A stretch of DNA of 64,000 nt, from NCBI GenBank assembly GCA_910586895.1, contig CAJUIW010000001.1, positions 310,001-374,000 on the forward strand, in the 5' to 3' direction. The stretch comes from an uncultured Muribaculaceae bacterium (GTDB lineage Bacteria > Bacteroidota > Bacteroidia > Bacteroidales > Muribaculaceae). Positions 27,735-36,606 of the stretch are shown here, piece by piece; position 1 is the stretch's first letter, and every line of letters begins with the position of its first letter. The position numbers and the translations under genes are program-made. Under the pieces are notes generated by a model. The model ran no database searches, was not told the origin of the DNA, and worked only from the letters and a program-made list of their open reading frames with translations.

Positions 27735-28849
27735 GCGGAATATACATACATATCCCGTTCTGCAGTGCGAAATGCGTGTACTGCGATTTCTATTCAATGC
27801 CGCGCGGCAACCGCACTGACGAAATAGAGCGGTACAGCAATGCCATAGTCCGTGAATACAACGCCCGTAAAGATGAACTCAACGGCTCGGAAGTGACCAC
27901 AGTTTATTTCGGCGGAGGCACTCCATCATCACTCCCGGTTGATCACCTGACTGGACTCATCAGACTGTTTCATACAGATAGCGTCAAGGAGCTTACAGTA
28001 GAGGTCAATCCTGAAGATGTCACCCGCCACCTTGCCGAAGCCCTGATAGCCTCCGGAGCTAACAGAGTGAGCATGGGGGTACAGTCAATGGTGGACAGCG
28101 AGCTTAGCCTTATCGGGCGCCGCCATTCATCAGCCACAGTAATTGAAGCTTTTACCCATCTGCGCGATGCCGGCTTCAGCAATATAAGCCTCGATTTAAT
28201 TTACGGACTCCCCGATCAGCAGTTGGATTCATGGCTATATTCCCTGCGGACAGTACTTGACCTTGGGCCTGAACACCTGTCGGCCTACGCCCTTTCATAC
28301 GAGCCGGGAACGCGGCTGTATGCAATGCTTTCCACCGGCAAAGTAAAAGAGGCCACACAGGAGCTGTCGGAACAGATGTACATGACCCTCTGCTCGCTGG
28401 CATCAGAATATGGATATGAGCATTATGAAATAGCTAATTTCGGAAAGCCCGGCAGACACTCTCTCCACAACTCCTCATACTGGAATCTTACTCCATACCT
28501 TGGCCTCGGACCGGGAGCACATAGCTTTGACGGCTCTGTTCGGCGATATAATCCTACGAATCTCCGCACATATATGGACCATCCGGAATCATCAGCAACA
28601 ATTGACGAGGAGAACCTCGATGAGCGGGTGAATGACTACGTTATGACAGCACTGCGGACGTCATCGGGAATAGATCCGAAACTCACACTGCGGCTGTTCG
28701 GGCAAGAGATTTACGACAGGATTTGCACCACGGCTTCAGAACTGATAAAAAAAGAACGCCTTATCACGACGTCCACTGGCAACTTCGCCATTCCGGAAGA
28801 GAAATGGCTGCTTGCCGATGCCATAACCCTCCCGTTTATCACAGTATGA
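27731..28849 (+). CDS. hemW: Radical SAM heme chaperone HemW
   Basis: Delivers heme to respiratory proteins; long annotated as a coproporphyrinogen dehydrogenase (HemN-like). From ATG 27731 it has 372 residues. The radical SAM cluster motif is CSAKCVYC with cysteines at 11, 15 and 18, preceded by YIHIPF as in HemW. TVYFGGGTPSSLP, RVSMGVQSMVDSEL and SLDLIYGLPDQQL follow in the barrel. The four-residue HemN-type extra cysteine is absent, which supports HemW. It overlaps the nuclease gene by 4 bp and converges with rlmH, 1 bp apart. Confidence 0.92.
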   Translation: MSGIYIHIPFCSAKCVYCDFYSMPRGNRTDEIERYSNAIVREYNARKDELNGSEVTTVYFGGGTPSSLPVDHLTGLIRLFHTDSVKELTVEVNPEDVTRHLAEALIASGANRVSMGVQSMVDSELSLIGRRHSSATVIEAFTHLRDAGFSNISLDLIYGLPDQQLDSWLYSLRTVLDLGPEHLSAYALSYEPGTRLYAMLSTGKVKEATQELSEQMYMTLCSLASEYGYEHYEIANFGKPGRHSLHNSSYWNLTPYLGLGPGAHSFDGSVRRYNPTNLRTYMDHPESSATIDEENLDERVNDYVMTALRTSSGIDPKLTLRLFGQEIYDRICTTASELIKKERLITTSTGNFAIPEEKWLLADAITLPFITV

Positions 28850-28850
28850 A

Positions 28851-29324
28851 TCAGTCGTGGTGATACGGCTCGCCACGCATGATAGTCATGGCACGGTAAA
28901 CCTGCTCGGCAAAGAAAAGACGAACCATTTCATGGCTGAATGTCATTTTTGACAAAGATATCTTCCCATCCGCACGCTTGTACACAGCATCTGAAAAACC
29001 GTATGGGCCACCTATCACGAAAACCAAGCGTTTCAGCCCCTGCACCATATACTGCTGAAGCTGTGTCGAAAACTCACGCGAGGTAAACTCACGACCACAC
29101 TCGTCCAACAGCACCACCCGGTCAGATGGCGCCAGACAGTCAAGAATCATTGCTCCCTCACGTTCTTTCTGCTGCTGCTCGCTCAGCCCGCGTGTGTTCT
29201 TTATATCAGCAAGCATGCGGAATTCCACCGGACAGTAATGTGAAATCCGGCTTATATAATCGTCAGTGGCTTTACGGATATATTCGGTTGAGGTCCGTCC
29301 TACGGCAAGAATAAATATTTTCAT
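28851..29324 (-). CDS. rlmH: 23S rRNA pseudouridine(1915) N3-methyltransferase
   Basis: Methylates pseudouridine 1915 in helix 69 of 23S rRNA using SAM. 157 residues, the normal length. The SPOUT-fold marks are LLDECGREFTSREFS, VFVIGGPYGFSDAVY and the C-terminal KMTFSHEMVRLFFAEQVYRA, which ends in a trefoil-knot tail with HHD at the C-terminus. It is a single gene, divergent from nadC and convergent with hemW. Confidence 0.95.
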   Translation of the reverse strand: MKIFILAVGRTSTEYIRKATDDYISRISHYCPVEFRMLADIKNTRGLSEQQQKEREGAMILDCLAPSDRVVLLDECGREFTSREFSTQLQQYMVQGLKRLVFVIGGPYGFSDAVYKRADGKISLSKMTFSHEMVRLFFAEQVYRAMTIMRGEPYHHD

Positions 29325-29357
29325 CAGCGCAAGGGTACAATAGTGTTAAATAAGTGC

Positions 29358-29365
29358 TATCTTTG
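29358..29365 (+). promoter_or_regulatory. -7 promoter box for nadC
   Basis: TATCTTTG, 17 bp before the ATG at 29383. No convincing -33 TTG at 19-21 bp. Confidence 0.5.
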
Positions 29366-29382
29366 CACAAAAGTACAAAAAA

Positions 29383-30228
29383 ATGAAAACAAAAGAGGAA
29401 TTAATTGATGACCTGCTCACATTGGCTTTTGCCGAGGATGTAGGTGACGGTGACCACACCACATTAAGCACCATCCCTGAGAGTGAAACCGGACGCCAGC
29501 GCCTTATTGTAAAGGAAGAGGGTATTCTGGCCGGTGTAGATATTGCCCGCAAGGTATTCCACAAGTTTGACCCGGAGCTCAAGATGACAGTATATATCAA
29601 CGATGGGGCTCACGTCAAGCCCGGCGATATAGCATTTGAAGTGGAAGGCAAGGTACGGTCGCTCCTGCAGACCGAGCGTGTGATGCTCAACATCATGCAG
29701 CGCATGAGCGGAATTGCCACAACCACTGCCCGCTATCAGAAATGCCTCGAAGGGTTGAAAACAAAAGTGCTTGATACCCGCAAGACTACTCCGGGAATGC
29801 GTCTGCTTGAAAAAGAGGCTGTGAAAATAGGTGGCGGCGAGAATCACCGCATCGGTCTTTTTGACATGATCCTCATCAAGGACAATCACGTTGACTTTGC
29901 CGGAGGAATCCCGCAGGCTGTTGCCGCAGCTAAAAAGTATTGTGCCGAAACCGGACGCGACCTCAAGATAGAACTGGAGGTGCGCAATGAAGATGAAATC
30001 CGTCAGGCCCTCGAAGCCGGTGTGGACCGTATAATGCTTGACAACTTCACTCCCGAACGCACACGCGAGGCCGTAAAGCTTATCAATGGCAAATGTGAAA
30101 TCGAGTCATCAGGCGGTATTACTATCGATACACTCCGTTCGTACGGCGAATGTGGTGTTGACTTTATATCGGTAGGTGCTCTGACACACTCAGTCAAAGG
30201 CCTTGACATGAGCTTCAAAGCTTGCTGA
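29383..30228 (+). CDS. nadC: Nicotinate-nucleotide pyrophosphorylase (carboxylating)
   Basis: Joins quinolinate and PRPP to nicotinate mononucleotide in NAD synthesis. 281 residues. Marks are FAEDVGDGDHTTL, ERVMLNIMQRMSGIAT, LDTRKTTPGMRLLEKEAV with the substrate-binding Arg and Lys residues, GGGENHRIGLFDMILIKDNH, and the C-terminal ESSGGITIDTLRSYGECGVD. It stands alone between its own promoter and a terminator. nadD, the next step of the pathway, is 2.3 kb downstream in another operon. Confidence 0.96.
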   Translation: MKTKEELIDDLLTLAFAEDVGDGDHTTLSTIPESETGRQRLIVKEEGILAGVDIARKVFHKFDPELKMTVYINDGAHVKPGDIAFEVEGKVRSLLQTERVMLNIMQRMSGIATTTARYQKCLEGLKTKVLDTRKTTPGMRLLEKEAVKIGGGENHRIGLFDMILIKDNHVDFAGGIPQAVAAAKKYCAETGRDLKIELEVRNEDEIRQALEAGVDRIMLDNFTPERTREAVKLINGKCEIESSGGITIDTLRSYGECGVDFISVGALTHSVKGLDMSFKAC

Positions 30229-30249
30229 AGTAAATATCGAATATAAGAA

Positions 30250-30275
30250 AAGCCCGCTTCGGCGGGCTTTTTCTT
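30250..30275. terminator. Bidirectional terminator between nadC and tsaB
   Basis: AAGCCCGC (30250-30257), TTCG tetraloop, GCGGGCTT (30262-30269), followed by T-rich DNA on the plus strand and preceded by A-rich DNA that gives a U tract on the minus strand. It can serve both converging genes. Confidence 0.9.
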
Positions 30276-30282
30276 TATATCT

Positions 30283-30975
30283 TCATATCATTTTCTTTGG
30301 CATCGTGGCCTGAAACTCTTTCAAATAATTAGGCACGCTATACGCAAGGTCAATAAACTTACGGTTGATGAAATCACGCTCAGCCAAAGCAAGCATATTC
30401 TGAGCCAGAGGCACAATATCCGGAATCTGAGTCACCGCCGGCATCGGGAGCACACCGACAGCCTTATCGCTGCCATTGCCCATAATGACAAGCTTATTTC
30501 CTGCCTGTATGACATCGCTGAAGCTATCGGCATCAAGAATCACCGGTCCCTCGGGACGGACACGTTCAAGCGCCATATTGAAAACCCCGGTAAACACCTC
30601 CATCCGTCGGGCATCAATCATCGGTACAAGAAGAGCCTCCGGGTCAATATCATGCTCAAACATTGCAGTAACAGCAAGAAGTTCAAGCGTATCTACACCA
30701 ATAAGCGGTACATCGAGTGCAAAAGCCAGTCCCTTGGCCTCCGAAAGTCCGATACGCAACCCTGTATAACTACCCGGCCCCATGGATACGGCCACAGCAT
30801 CGAGCTTCATTTCCAATTCATTCGCACGGTCAAGACATGCCTTTATAAATCCGCTCAGCAGAGCAGCATGATTCTGTCCGCTGAAGTCCTCGCGGTGGCA
30901 CAGTACCATTCCCTCAGCAGTCAGAGCCGCCGAACATACGTTAGTTGAAGTTTCTATATTAAGAATTACAGCCAT
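30283..30975 (-). CDS. tsaB: tRNA N6-threonylcarbamoyladenosine synthesis protein TsaB
   Basis: Partner of TsaD and TsaE in making t6A37 in ANN-decoding tRNAs. 230 residues from the ATG at 30973-30975; a frame extension to 31002 runs into the promoter and lacks homology. The ASKHA-type start ILNIETSTNVCSAAL is followed by SMGPGSYTGLRIGLSEAKGL, the TsaB hallmark, and LLVPMIDARRMEVFTG. The conserved fold lacks the TsaD metal-binding histidines, as expected. It is divergent from the YicC gene. Confidence 0.92.
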   Translation of the reverse strand: MAVILNIETSTNVCSAALTAEGMVLCHREDFSGQNHAALLSGFIKACLDRANELEMKLDAVAVSMGPGSYTGLRIGLSEAKGLAFALDVPLIGVDTLELLAVTAMFEHDIDPEALLVPMIDARRMEVFTGVFNMALERVRPEGPVILDADSFSDVIQAGNKLVIMGNGSDKAVGVLPMPAVTQIPDIVPLAQNMLALAERDFINRKFIDLAYSVPNYLKEFQATMPKKMI

Positions 30976-30989
30976 CTCAAATTTTTTCA

Positions 30990-31028
30990 CAAATTTACAC
31001 AATTTTCCAAGGGTAAATGCTAATTTTG
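30990..31028. promoter_or_regulatory. Divergent -7 boxes for tsaB and the YicC-gmk-nadD operon
   Basis: On the minus strand TAAATTTG (30990-30997) precedes tsaB by 14 bp. On the plus strand TAATTTTG (31021-31028) precedes the YicC ATG by 19 bp. The two promoters share a 23-bp A+T-rich gap. Confidence 0.5.
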
Positions 31029-31047
31029 TAGAAAATATACATTGCCC

Positions 31048-31926
31048 ATGTTACTATCCATGACCGGCTTCGGCAAATCAGTTGTCGAACTACCAGATAA
31101 AAAAATTACAGTTGAGATAAAATCGCTCAATTCCAAACAATTGGACCTCGCCATGCGTATCCCCGCATTGATGAGAGAAAAGGAAATGGAGATGAGAGCA
31201 CTTGTTGCCAAACTGCTTACACGCGGCAAAGTAGAACTGACCATGTACATTGAGAATCTGCACAGTGATGCTACAATACAGCTCAATGTCACACAGATGG
31301 CGGCCTATAAACGTCAGTATGAAGAGATGCAGAAAGCCCTCGGACTTCCGGAACCGGCTGACTGGTACTCGCTCCTGCTCCGTTTTCCTGACTCGGTGAA
31401 GAGTGAGAATTCACAGGTAGCCAATGAATCTGATTTCGAAGCGGCTCTAAAGGCCGTCACTGAAGCGGCCAACGCACTTACAGAGCACCGCCGTGCCGAA
31501 GGAATCAAGCTCGAGGAATTCTTCGCCAAGAGAGTCAATTCAATCAGCAACTTACTTGCCGAGGTACCGAAATATGAAGTTGAACGTGTGGCCCATATCC
31601 GATCACGCATAATTGACAATCTGGGCAAGCTTCCGCAGGTGGAATATGACCGCGGGCGCCTTGAGCAGGAGATGATTTTCTACATTGAGAAACTTGATGT
31701 CAATGAAGAGAAGCAGCGCCTGGCACAGCATATAGCATACTTCACCGAAACAATGGCTGGTGATAACGCCGGCCAAGGCAAAAAGCTCGGCTTTATAAGT
31801 CAGGAGATGGGACGTGAAATCAACACTCTCGGCTCAAAAAGCAATCATGCTGAGATGCAGAAGCTTGTAGTACTGATGAAGGATGAGCTTGAGCAAATCA
31901 AAGAGCAGGTTCTCAACGTGATGTAA
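31048..31926 (+). CDS. YicC/YloC-family endoribonuclease
   Basis: 292 residues from the ATG at 31048. The N-terminal MLLSMTGFGKSVVEL and IKSLNSKQLDLAMRIP blocks and the C-terminal FYIEKLDVNEEKQRLAQHI, LGFISQEMGREINTLGSKS and MKDELEQIKEQVLNVM are the family core. Family members are RNA-degrading enzymes in E. coli and Bacillus. The gene order yicC-gmk is widely conserved, and here it leads the group with gmk 53 bp downstream. Confidence 0.92.
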   Translation: MLLSMTGFGKSVVELPDKKITVEIKSLNSKQLDLAMRIPALMREKEMEMRALVAKLLTRGKVELTMYIENLHSDATIQLNVTQMAAYKRQYEEMQKALGLPEPADWYSLLLRFPDSVKSENSQVANESDFEAALKAVTEAANALTEHRRAEGIKLEEFFAKRVNSISNLLAEVPKYEVERVAHIRSRIIDNLGKLPQVEYDRGRLEQEMIFYIEKLDVNEEKQRLAQHIAYFTETMAGDNAGQGKKLGFISQEMGREINTLGSKSNHAEMQKLVVLMKDELEQIKEQVLNVM

Positions 31927-31979
31927 TTCACCTACATACAGATTTTAATTTCTCCCACTACATAATAACCCCACTCACC

Positions 31980-32549
31980 ATGAGCGAAGGCAAAATCATA
32001 ATCATATCAGCCCCGTCAGGCTGCGGTAAGTCAACTATCATCAACGCACTGCTTGAACGAGGCAACGTCAGGATGCAGTTCTCTGTGTCGGCAACCAACC
32101 GCGCACCGCGTACCGGTGAAAAACATGGAGTAAACTACTACTTCCTGACCGATGAGGAATTCCGTAAAGCCATTGATGAAGATGCGTTCGTGGAATATGA
32201 GGAGGTATATCCGGGCCGATTCTACGGAACTCTCAAGAGCGAGGTAGAGCGCCGGTGTGCAGCAGGCGAAAATGTAGTGCTTGATATAGATGTAAAGGGT
32301 GGAATGCGGGTAAAACAGATGTTTTCCGACAAGGCTAAAAGCATTTTCATCAAGCCACCTACGGTTGAAGCCCTGCGCACACGCCTCGAGGGACGCGGTA
32401 CCGATTCGCCCGAAGCTATTGACGAACGCGTACGGAAAGCGGAATACGAACTTTCATTCGCTCCGGAATATGATTGCGTGGTAGTGAACGATGACCTGCA
32501 ACAAGCCATCGACAATACCGAACGTGAGATTCTGGAATTTACCTGCTGA
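31980..32549 (+). CDS. gmk: Guanylate kinase
   Basis: Phosphorylates GMP to GDP with ATP. 189 residues. The P-loop SAPSGCGKST is at residues 10-19, followed by the GMP-binding SATNRAPRTGEKHGVNYYFL and VVLDIDVKGGMRVKQMF, and the lid region TDSPEAIDERVRKAEYEL. Normal length. It sits between the YicC gene and nadD (14-bp gap) in one operon. Confidence 0.95.
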   Translation: MSEGKIIIISAPSGCGKSTIINALLERGNVRMQFSVSATNRAPRTGEKHGVNYYFLTDEEFRKAIDEDAFVEYEEVYPGRFYGTLKSEVERRCAAGENVVLDIDVKGGMRVKQMFSDKAKSIFIKPPTVEALRTRLEGRGTDSPEAIDERVRKAEYELSFAPEYDCVVVNDDLQQAIDNTEREILEFTC

Positions 32550-32563
32550 CATACTGCTCTCCT

Positions 32564-33157
32564 ATGGAACTACATGGGGACAACATCGGTATTTTCGGAG
32601 GGTCATTCAATCCGGTCCACATCGGACACATGATGCTGGCCCAGTACATCGCTGAATTTGCCGGGCTTGACAAAGTGCTCCTGATGCTATCGCCACACAA
32701 TCCGCTGAAGGAAAACAGCTCATTGGCCCCTGACAATGACAGGATGCAGATGCTGAGAATTGCAACTTCAGGAGGCTATTCACGCGTAGAGCCGTCAGAC
32801 ATAGAGCTCCACCTGCCGCGGCCATCATACACAGCGATGACTTTGAGGGAACTTAAGAGCCGATATCCGGCCACCACATTCCATCTTATAATAGGAGCTG
32901 ACAACTGGCTGTCGTTTGACCGTTGGCGTGAACCTGACTTCATCCTGGCAAATGCAAAAATCATTATCTATCCGCGTCCCGGTTACGATATTGACCCGGT
33001 ATCCCTTCCCGCAGGAGTAAGACTTATGGAGGGGGTACCCACTACGGAGATAAGCAGTTCTTTCATCCGCCGAGCTATAGCAGGCGGTCATGACATGAAC
33101 TACTTCATGCCGCACAACGTATATAAATATATTATTGAAAAAGGCTTATACATATGA
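32564..33157 (+). CDS. nadD: Nicotinate-nucleotide adenylyltransferase
   Basis: Adenylates nicotinate mononucleotide to deamido-NAD. 197 residues. The nucleotidyltransferase motif GGSFNPVHIGHMMLAQ includes HIGH at residues 19-22. LMLSPHNPLKE and FHLIIGADNWLSFDRW follow, and the C-terminal TTEISSSFIRRAI is the ISSTxIR-type signature. It starts 14 bp after gmk and overlaps the next gene by 4 bp. Confidence 0.94.
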   Translation: MELHGDNIGIFGGSFNPVHIGHMMLAQYIAEFAGLDKVLLMLSPHNPLKENSSLAPDNDRMQMLRIATSGGYSRVEPSDIELHLPRPSYTAMTLRELKSRYPATTFHLIIGADNWLSFDRWREPDFILANAKIIIYPRPGYDIDPVSLPAGVRLMEGVPTTEISSSFIRRAIAGGHDMNYFMPHNVYKYIIEKGLYI

Positions 33158-33666
33158 GTTGTCTTAATACAAATGCCCTTGCATTCATCGGGCTATGCAA
33201 TGAATACTGCATGCTTGCCGAAAATGCGTCGGGCATGACCCGCAACGAATTCATTCAGTCAGCCGTGCGTATTCTGCCCCGGCTATATATCTCGGCTTCC
33301 GATCTGCAGGATAATGATACCAGTGCCGATACATACATCGAACCGGCTCTGGAGGAGGATATGTATGAACAGGTCCGCTCAAGCGTGGCCTCTCTGATGG
33401 GCGCCGAAGACACGTATCTTGAAGTGTTCGAGGAGGATATGAAGTACTCCGACACACCTATCGCCGCATCAGTGGCGGAAGGCATCGCTGATATCTTCCA
33501 GTCATGCTACAACTTTGTCACCATGGTACGTGATGCTCCTGAGCCGCTTATTGCCGATGCTCTTGAAGCCATGAAGGAAGAATTCCGCAACTACTGGAGC
33601 CAGACTCTCTGCAATCTTCTCCGACCGCTTAATCAGCTTAGATATAACTCAACCGATAACGAATAA
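33154..33666 (+). CDS. Conserved Bacteroidales protein of unknown function (DUF5063-like)
   Basis: 170 residues, acidic, predicted mostly helical and soluble, with no signal peptide. It opens with NALAFIGLCNEYCMLAENAS and includes YIEPALEEDMYEQVRSSVAS. I recall a family of this size and composition downstream of nadD in Bacteroidales (DUF5063), but the match is from memory and could be wrong. It overlaps nadD by 4 bp and is followed after 5 bp by the M18 aminopeptidase. Confidence 0.7.
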   Translation: MSCLNTNALAFIGLCNEYCMLAENASGMTRNEFIQSAVRILPRLYISASDLQDNDTSADTYIEPALEEDMYEQVRSSVASLMGAEDTYLEVFEEDMKYSDTPIAASVAEGIADIFQSCYNFVTMVRDAPEPLIADALEAMKEEFRNYWSQTLCNLLRPLNQLRYNSTDNE

Positions 33667-33671
33667 CCACC

Positions 33672-35009
33672 ATGTTAAACTACGCCGAAAAGTATCCCTA
33701 CACAGAGGAATTGATGGATTTCCTGAATTCCTCTCCCGTGAATTTCTATGCCATCGACACACTGAAACGCATGCTCGATGATGCTGACTTCACACATCTC
33801 GATCCGTCGGATGAATGGATTATAAAACCGGGAGGAAAATATTATATCACCAAGAATTCCTCCGCACTGATAGCATTTGTTGTCGGTACTGGCGGCCCGG
33901 CTGCCGGTAGCAAAATCATATCGGCCCACAGCGACTCACCCGGCTTCAGAATAAAGCCCAACGCCGAAATGATATGTGAGGAAGGTGTAATAAAACTGAA
34001 CACCGAAGTATATGGAGGTCCTATCCTATACACATGGTTTGACCGTCCGCTGTCAATAGCCGGACGCGTGATGCTCCGCTCGGACAATCCTCTGCATCCC
34101 GAACCATTTCTCATTAGGTTTGACGAGCCGCTGCTTACCATTCCGCATCTCGCCATCCACTTCAACCGCGCGGTGAACGAGGGCAATCATCTGTCGAAAC
34201 AGAAGGACATGCTCCCCGTGATAGGAATGGTAAATGACGCCATGGAACGCGACAATATGCTTCTGCGCCTTGTAGCGGAGCGTCTGGATGTGGACATGGA
34301 AGAAATCCTTGACTTTGACCTGTCGCTGTATGACACCACCCCGGCATGCCGCGTCGGCCTTGAAGGCGAATTTATAACATCGGGACGTCTGGATGACCTC
34401 AGCATGGTTCATGCCGGAGCCACAGCGCTGATAGAATCATGCAATAACGATGAAATCGAACCGGCCGGAACAAATTCTGAAATGACACGCATTCTTGCCA
34501 TATTTGACAACGAGGAAACGGGCAGCGGCACTAAACAGGGAGCAGCCTCTCCCCTGCTGATGCATCTGCTGCGTCGCATCAACAGCTGTCTTGGCGGTAC
34601 GGAACAGGACTTCATGCGCGGCATTGTACGTTCATTCATGGTATCGGCCGACAACGCCCATGCCTTGCACCCCAACTATCCGGAGAAGCATGATCCGACT
34701 AATCATCCGGTACTCGGCGGAGGTCCGGTAATAAAGATTAATGCCAACTGCAAATATATGACCGATGCTGACAGCGCTTCCGTATTCAAGAATATATGTG
34801 AGAATGCTGACGTACCCTGCCAGTATTTCGTGAATCACAGTGATGTGGCCGGAGGTTCCACACTGGGAAATATCCTGACCTCACAGATTGACCTGCGCGG
34901 TGTGGATATGGGAGCTGCCATGTGGGCCATGCATTCTGTTCGCGAAACAGCTTCTGCTGCCGACCATGGCTATATAATACGCGCTTTCCGCGAATTCTAC
35001 AATTGCTGA
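33672..35009 (+). CDS. M18-family metallo-aminopeptidase
   Basis: Cytoplasmic, cocatalytic two-metal aminopeptidase of the aspartyl-aminopeptidase type. 445 residues. Metal ligands are visible: ISAHSDSPGFRIKP with His86 and Asp88, then the double-acid FDNEETGSGTKQGA, then SADNAHALHPNYPEKHDP, and the C-terminal NHSDVAGGSTLGNI. The TET-like dodecamer domain lies between the first and second ligand blocks. It ends the YicC-gmk-nadD group and is followed by a hairpin shared with the converging protease gene. Confidence 0.92.
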   Translation: MLNYAEKYPYTEELMDFLNSSPVNFYAIDTLKRMLDDADFTHLDPSDEWIIKPGGKYYITKNSSALIAFVVGTGGPAAGSKIISAHSDSPGFRIKPNAEMICEEGVIKLNTEVYGGPILYTWFDRPLSIAGRVMLRSDNPLHPEPFLIRFDEPLLTIPHLAIHFNRAVNEGNHLSKQKDMLPVIGMVNDAMERDNMLLRLVAERLDVDMEEILDFDLSLYDTTPACRVGLEGEFITSGRLDDLSMVHAGATALIESCNNDEIEPAGTNSEMTRILAIFDNEETGSGTKQGAASPLLMHLLRRINSCLGGTEQDFMRGIVRSFMVSADNAHALHPNYPEKHDPTNHPVLGGGPVIKINANCKYMTDADSASVFKNICENADVPCQYFVNHSDVAGGSTLGNILTSQIDLRGVDMGAAMWAMHSVRETASAADHGYIIRAFREFYNC

Positions 35010-35027
35010 CAGACCATATAGAACTGC

Positions 35028-35070
35028 AAAAAATAAGCCAGCCCCGTAAGGTTCAAAACCTTACGGGGCT
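35028..35070 (-). terminator. Terminator of the HtrA gene, shared hairpin with the M18 gene
   Basis: A 14-bp perfect stem (35040-35053 with 35057-35070) with a 3-nt loop. On the minus strand it is followed by a U-rich tract from the A run at 35028-35033, so it best serves the protease gene; it may also stop the aminopeptidase transcript. Confidence 0.85.
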
Positions 35071-35103
35071 GACTGCATTGTAGACTTATTTATTACCTAT
35101 CTA

Positions 35104-36606
35104 TCAGTCGGCAAGGTCAACGGCATAATAAACCTTCTTGCCGGTAGGATATATACCGGTGATGAACATCACCTTGTCACCACCGTCGCTCTTCATTATG
35201 GAAGTGTATATCTTGTCAACATCATCGGTTGTGCGCACACGTGCATTGTTGATGTCCAAGATTATAAATCCGTCCTTGATACCGGCATCCTTAAAGCGAC
35301 CATCCTTAAGTCCGGTCACCTGAAGTCCCGAAGATATACGCAGCTGACGCATGGTCTGCTCGTCGACCTTCTTGAAAGCGCAACCCAGATCACTGAGCGA
35401 TTTTGCTTTTACGATATTGGTACTTCCCTGATTGTTATAAAGAGTGGCTGTCGCCTTACGTTCCTTATTGTCGCGGATATAAGTGATGGTCACTTTGTCG
35501 CCGGGACGCAGCTGAGCCATCTGCTCAAGAAGCTCCGATGAGGAGTGGGTGTTTGAACCATTGATGGCAGTTATTACGTCGCCCTCCTGAAGGCCGGCTT
35601 CCATAGCAGCGCTCTGGTCGAGCACTTCGGTCACATAAAGGCCCTGGCTGACTTTAGTTATCTCCTTGCTCTTGGCAAGCTTCGGAATAAGCTCCTGATA
35701 TGTTACACCAAGGATAGCACGCTGCACGGTTCCATACTGACGGATATCGGTAACAATCTTCTTAACTATAGATGTGGGTATTGCAAACGAATAACCTGCA
35801 TAGTTACCAGTCTGTGAATATATGGCGGCGTTTATGCCCACGAGCTCGCCATTGAGATTCACCAATGCACCGCCCGAGTTACCGGGATTGACGGCGGCAT
35901 CAGTCTGTATGAACGATTCGATGCCCATGGAGCGTGAATTGGTAGCCTGAGATATGCTACGTGCCTTGGCACTTACAATACCGGCAGTTACAGTCGAGGT
36001 AAGTCCAAACGGATTACCTACGGCAAGAACCCATTCGCCTATCTTCAGTTTGTCACTGTCGCCTATCGGAATGACAGGAAGATCTGCCGCATCAATCTTT
36101 ATGAGGGCAAGGTCGGTTGAGGGGTCAGTACCTATCACAGTGGCATTGAAATTGCGGTTGTCATTGAGCGTCACCTCAAGGCGCTCTGCTCCGTCAATAA
36201 CATGGTTGTTGGTGACAATATATCCATCTGCGGAAAGAATCACACCCGAACCGAGGCCCTTCTGAACCTGAGAGTCCTCATCGCTTCCCTGCTTCTTACG
36301 CTGCTGCGGCTGCTGACGGCGCTGTCCACCATAAGGCGAACCGAAGAAGAATTCAAAGAAAGGATCGTTCATCATGTCGCTGTCACCATAATAATTACGG
36401 GGCGTAGCATAACTCTTGATGCTCACCACTCCATTTATAGTGCTTTCAGCAGCCTTTGTAAAGTCAGGAACTCCGGCCGATGAACTGCTTACGGTAAACA
36501 ATGATCCGGACGTATTGTCGGGATTGTGGGTGCATGACGCACCGGCGCTCATGGCAAGTCCGAATATTCCGCTTACCATCAAGGCAAATTTTGCGTAATT
36601 TCTCAT
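35104..36606 (-). CDS. Periplasmic serine protease, HtrA/DegP (Do) family
   Basis: Quality-control protease and chaperone of the periplasm. About 500 residues from the ATG at 36604-36606; a TTG four codons upstream is less likely. A signal peptide covers about residues 1-25. The catalytic triad is visible: His in TNNHVIDGA, Asp in STDLALIKID, Ser in VNPGNSGGALV. Two PDZ domains follow, starting near YVTEVLDQSAAMEAGLQEGD and LQVTGLKDGRFKDAGIKDG. A Gln/Arg/Lys-rich loop lies before the protease domain. It is transcribed alone, with a leader of about 130 nt if the -7 box at 36744-36751 is used. Confidence 0.93.
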   Translation of the reverse strand: MRNYAKFALMVSGIFGLAMSAGASCTHNPDNTSGSLFTVSSSSAGVPDFTKAAESTINGVVSIKSYATPRNYYGDSDMMNDPFFEFFFGSPYGGQRRQQPQQRKKQGSDEDSQVQKGLGSGVILSADGYIVTNNHVIDGAERLEVTLNDNRNFNATVIGTDPSTDLALIKIDAADLPVIPIGDSDKLKIGEWVLAVGNPFGLTSTVTAGIVSAKARSISQATNSRSMGIESFIQTDAAVNPGNSGGALVNLNGELVGINAAIYSQTGNYAGYSFAIPTSIVKKIVTDIRQYGTVQRAILGVTYQELIPKLAKSKEITKVSQGLYVTEVLDQSAAMEAGLQEGDVITAINGSNTHSSSELLEQMAQLRPGDKVTITYIRDNKERKATATLYNNQGSTNIVKAKSLSDLGCAFKKVDEQTMRQLRISSGLQVTGLKDGRFKDAGIKDGFIILDINNARVRTTDDVDKIYTSIMKSDGGDKVMFITGIYPTGKKVYYAVDLAD

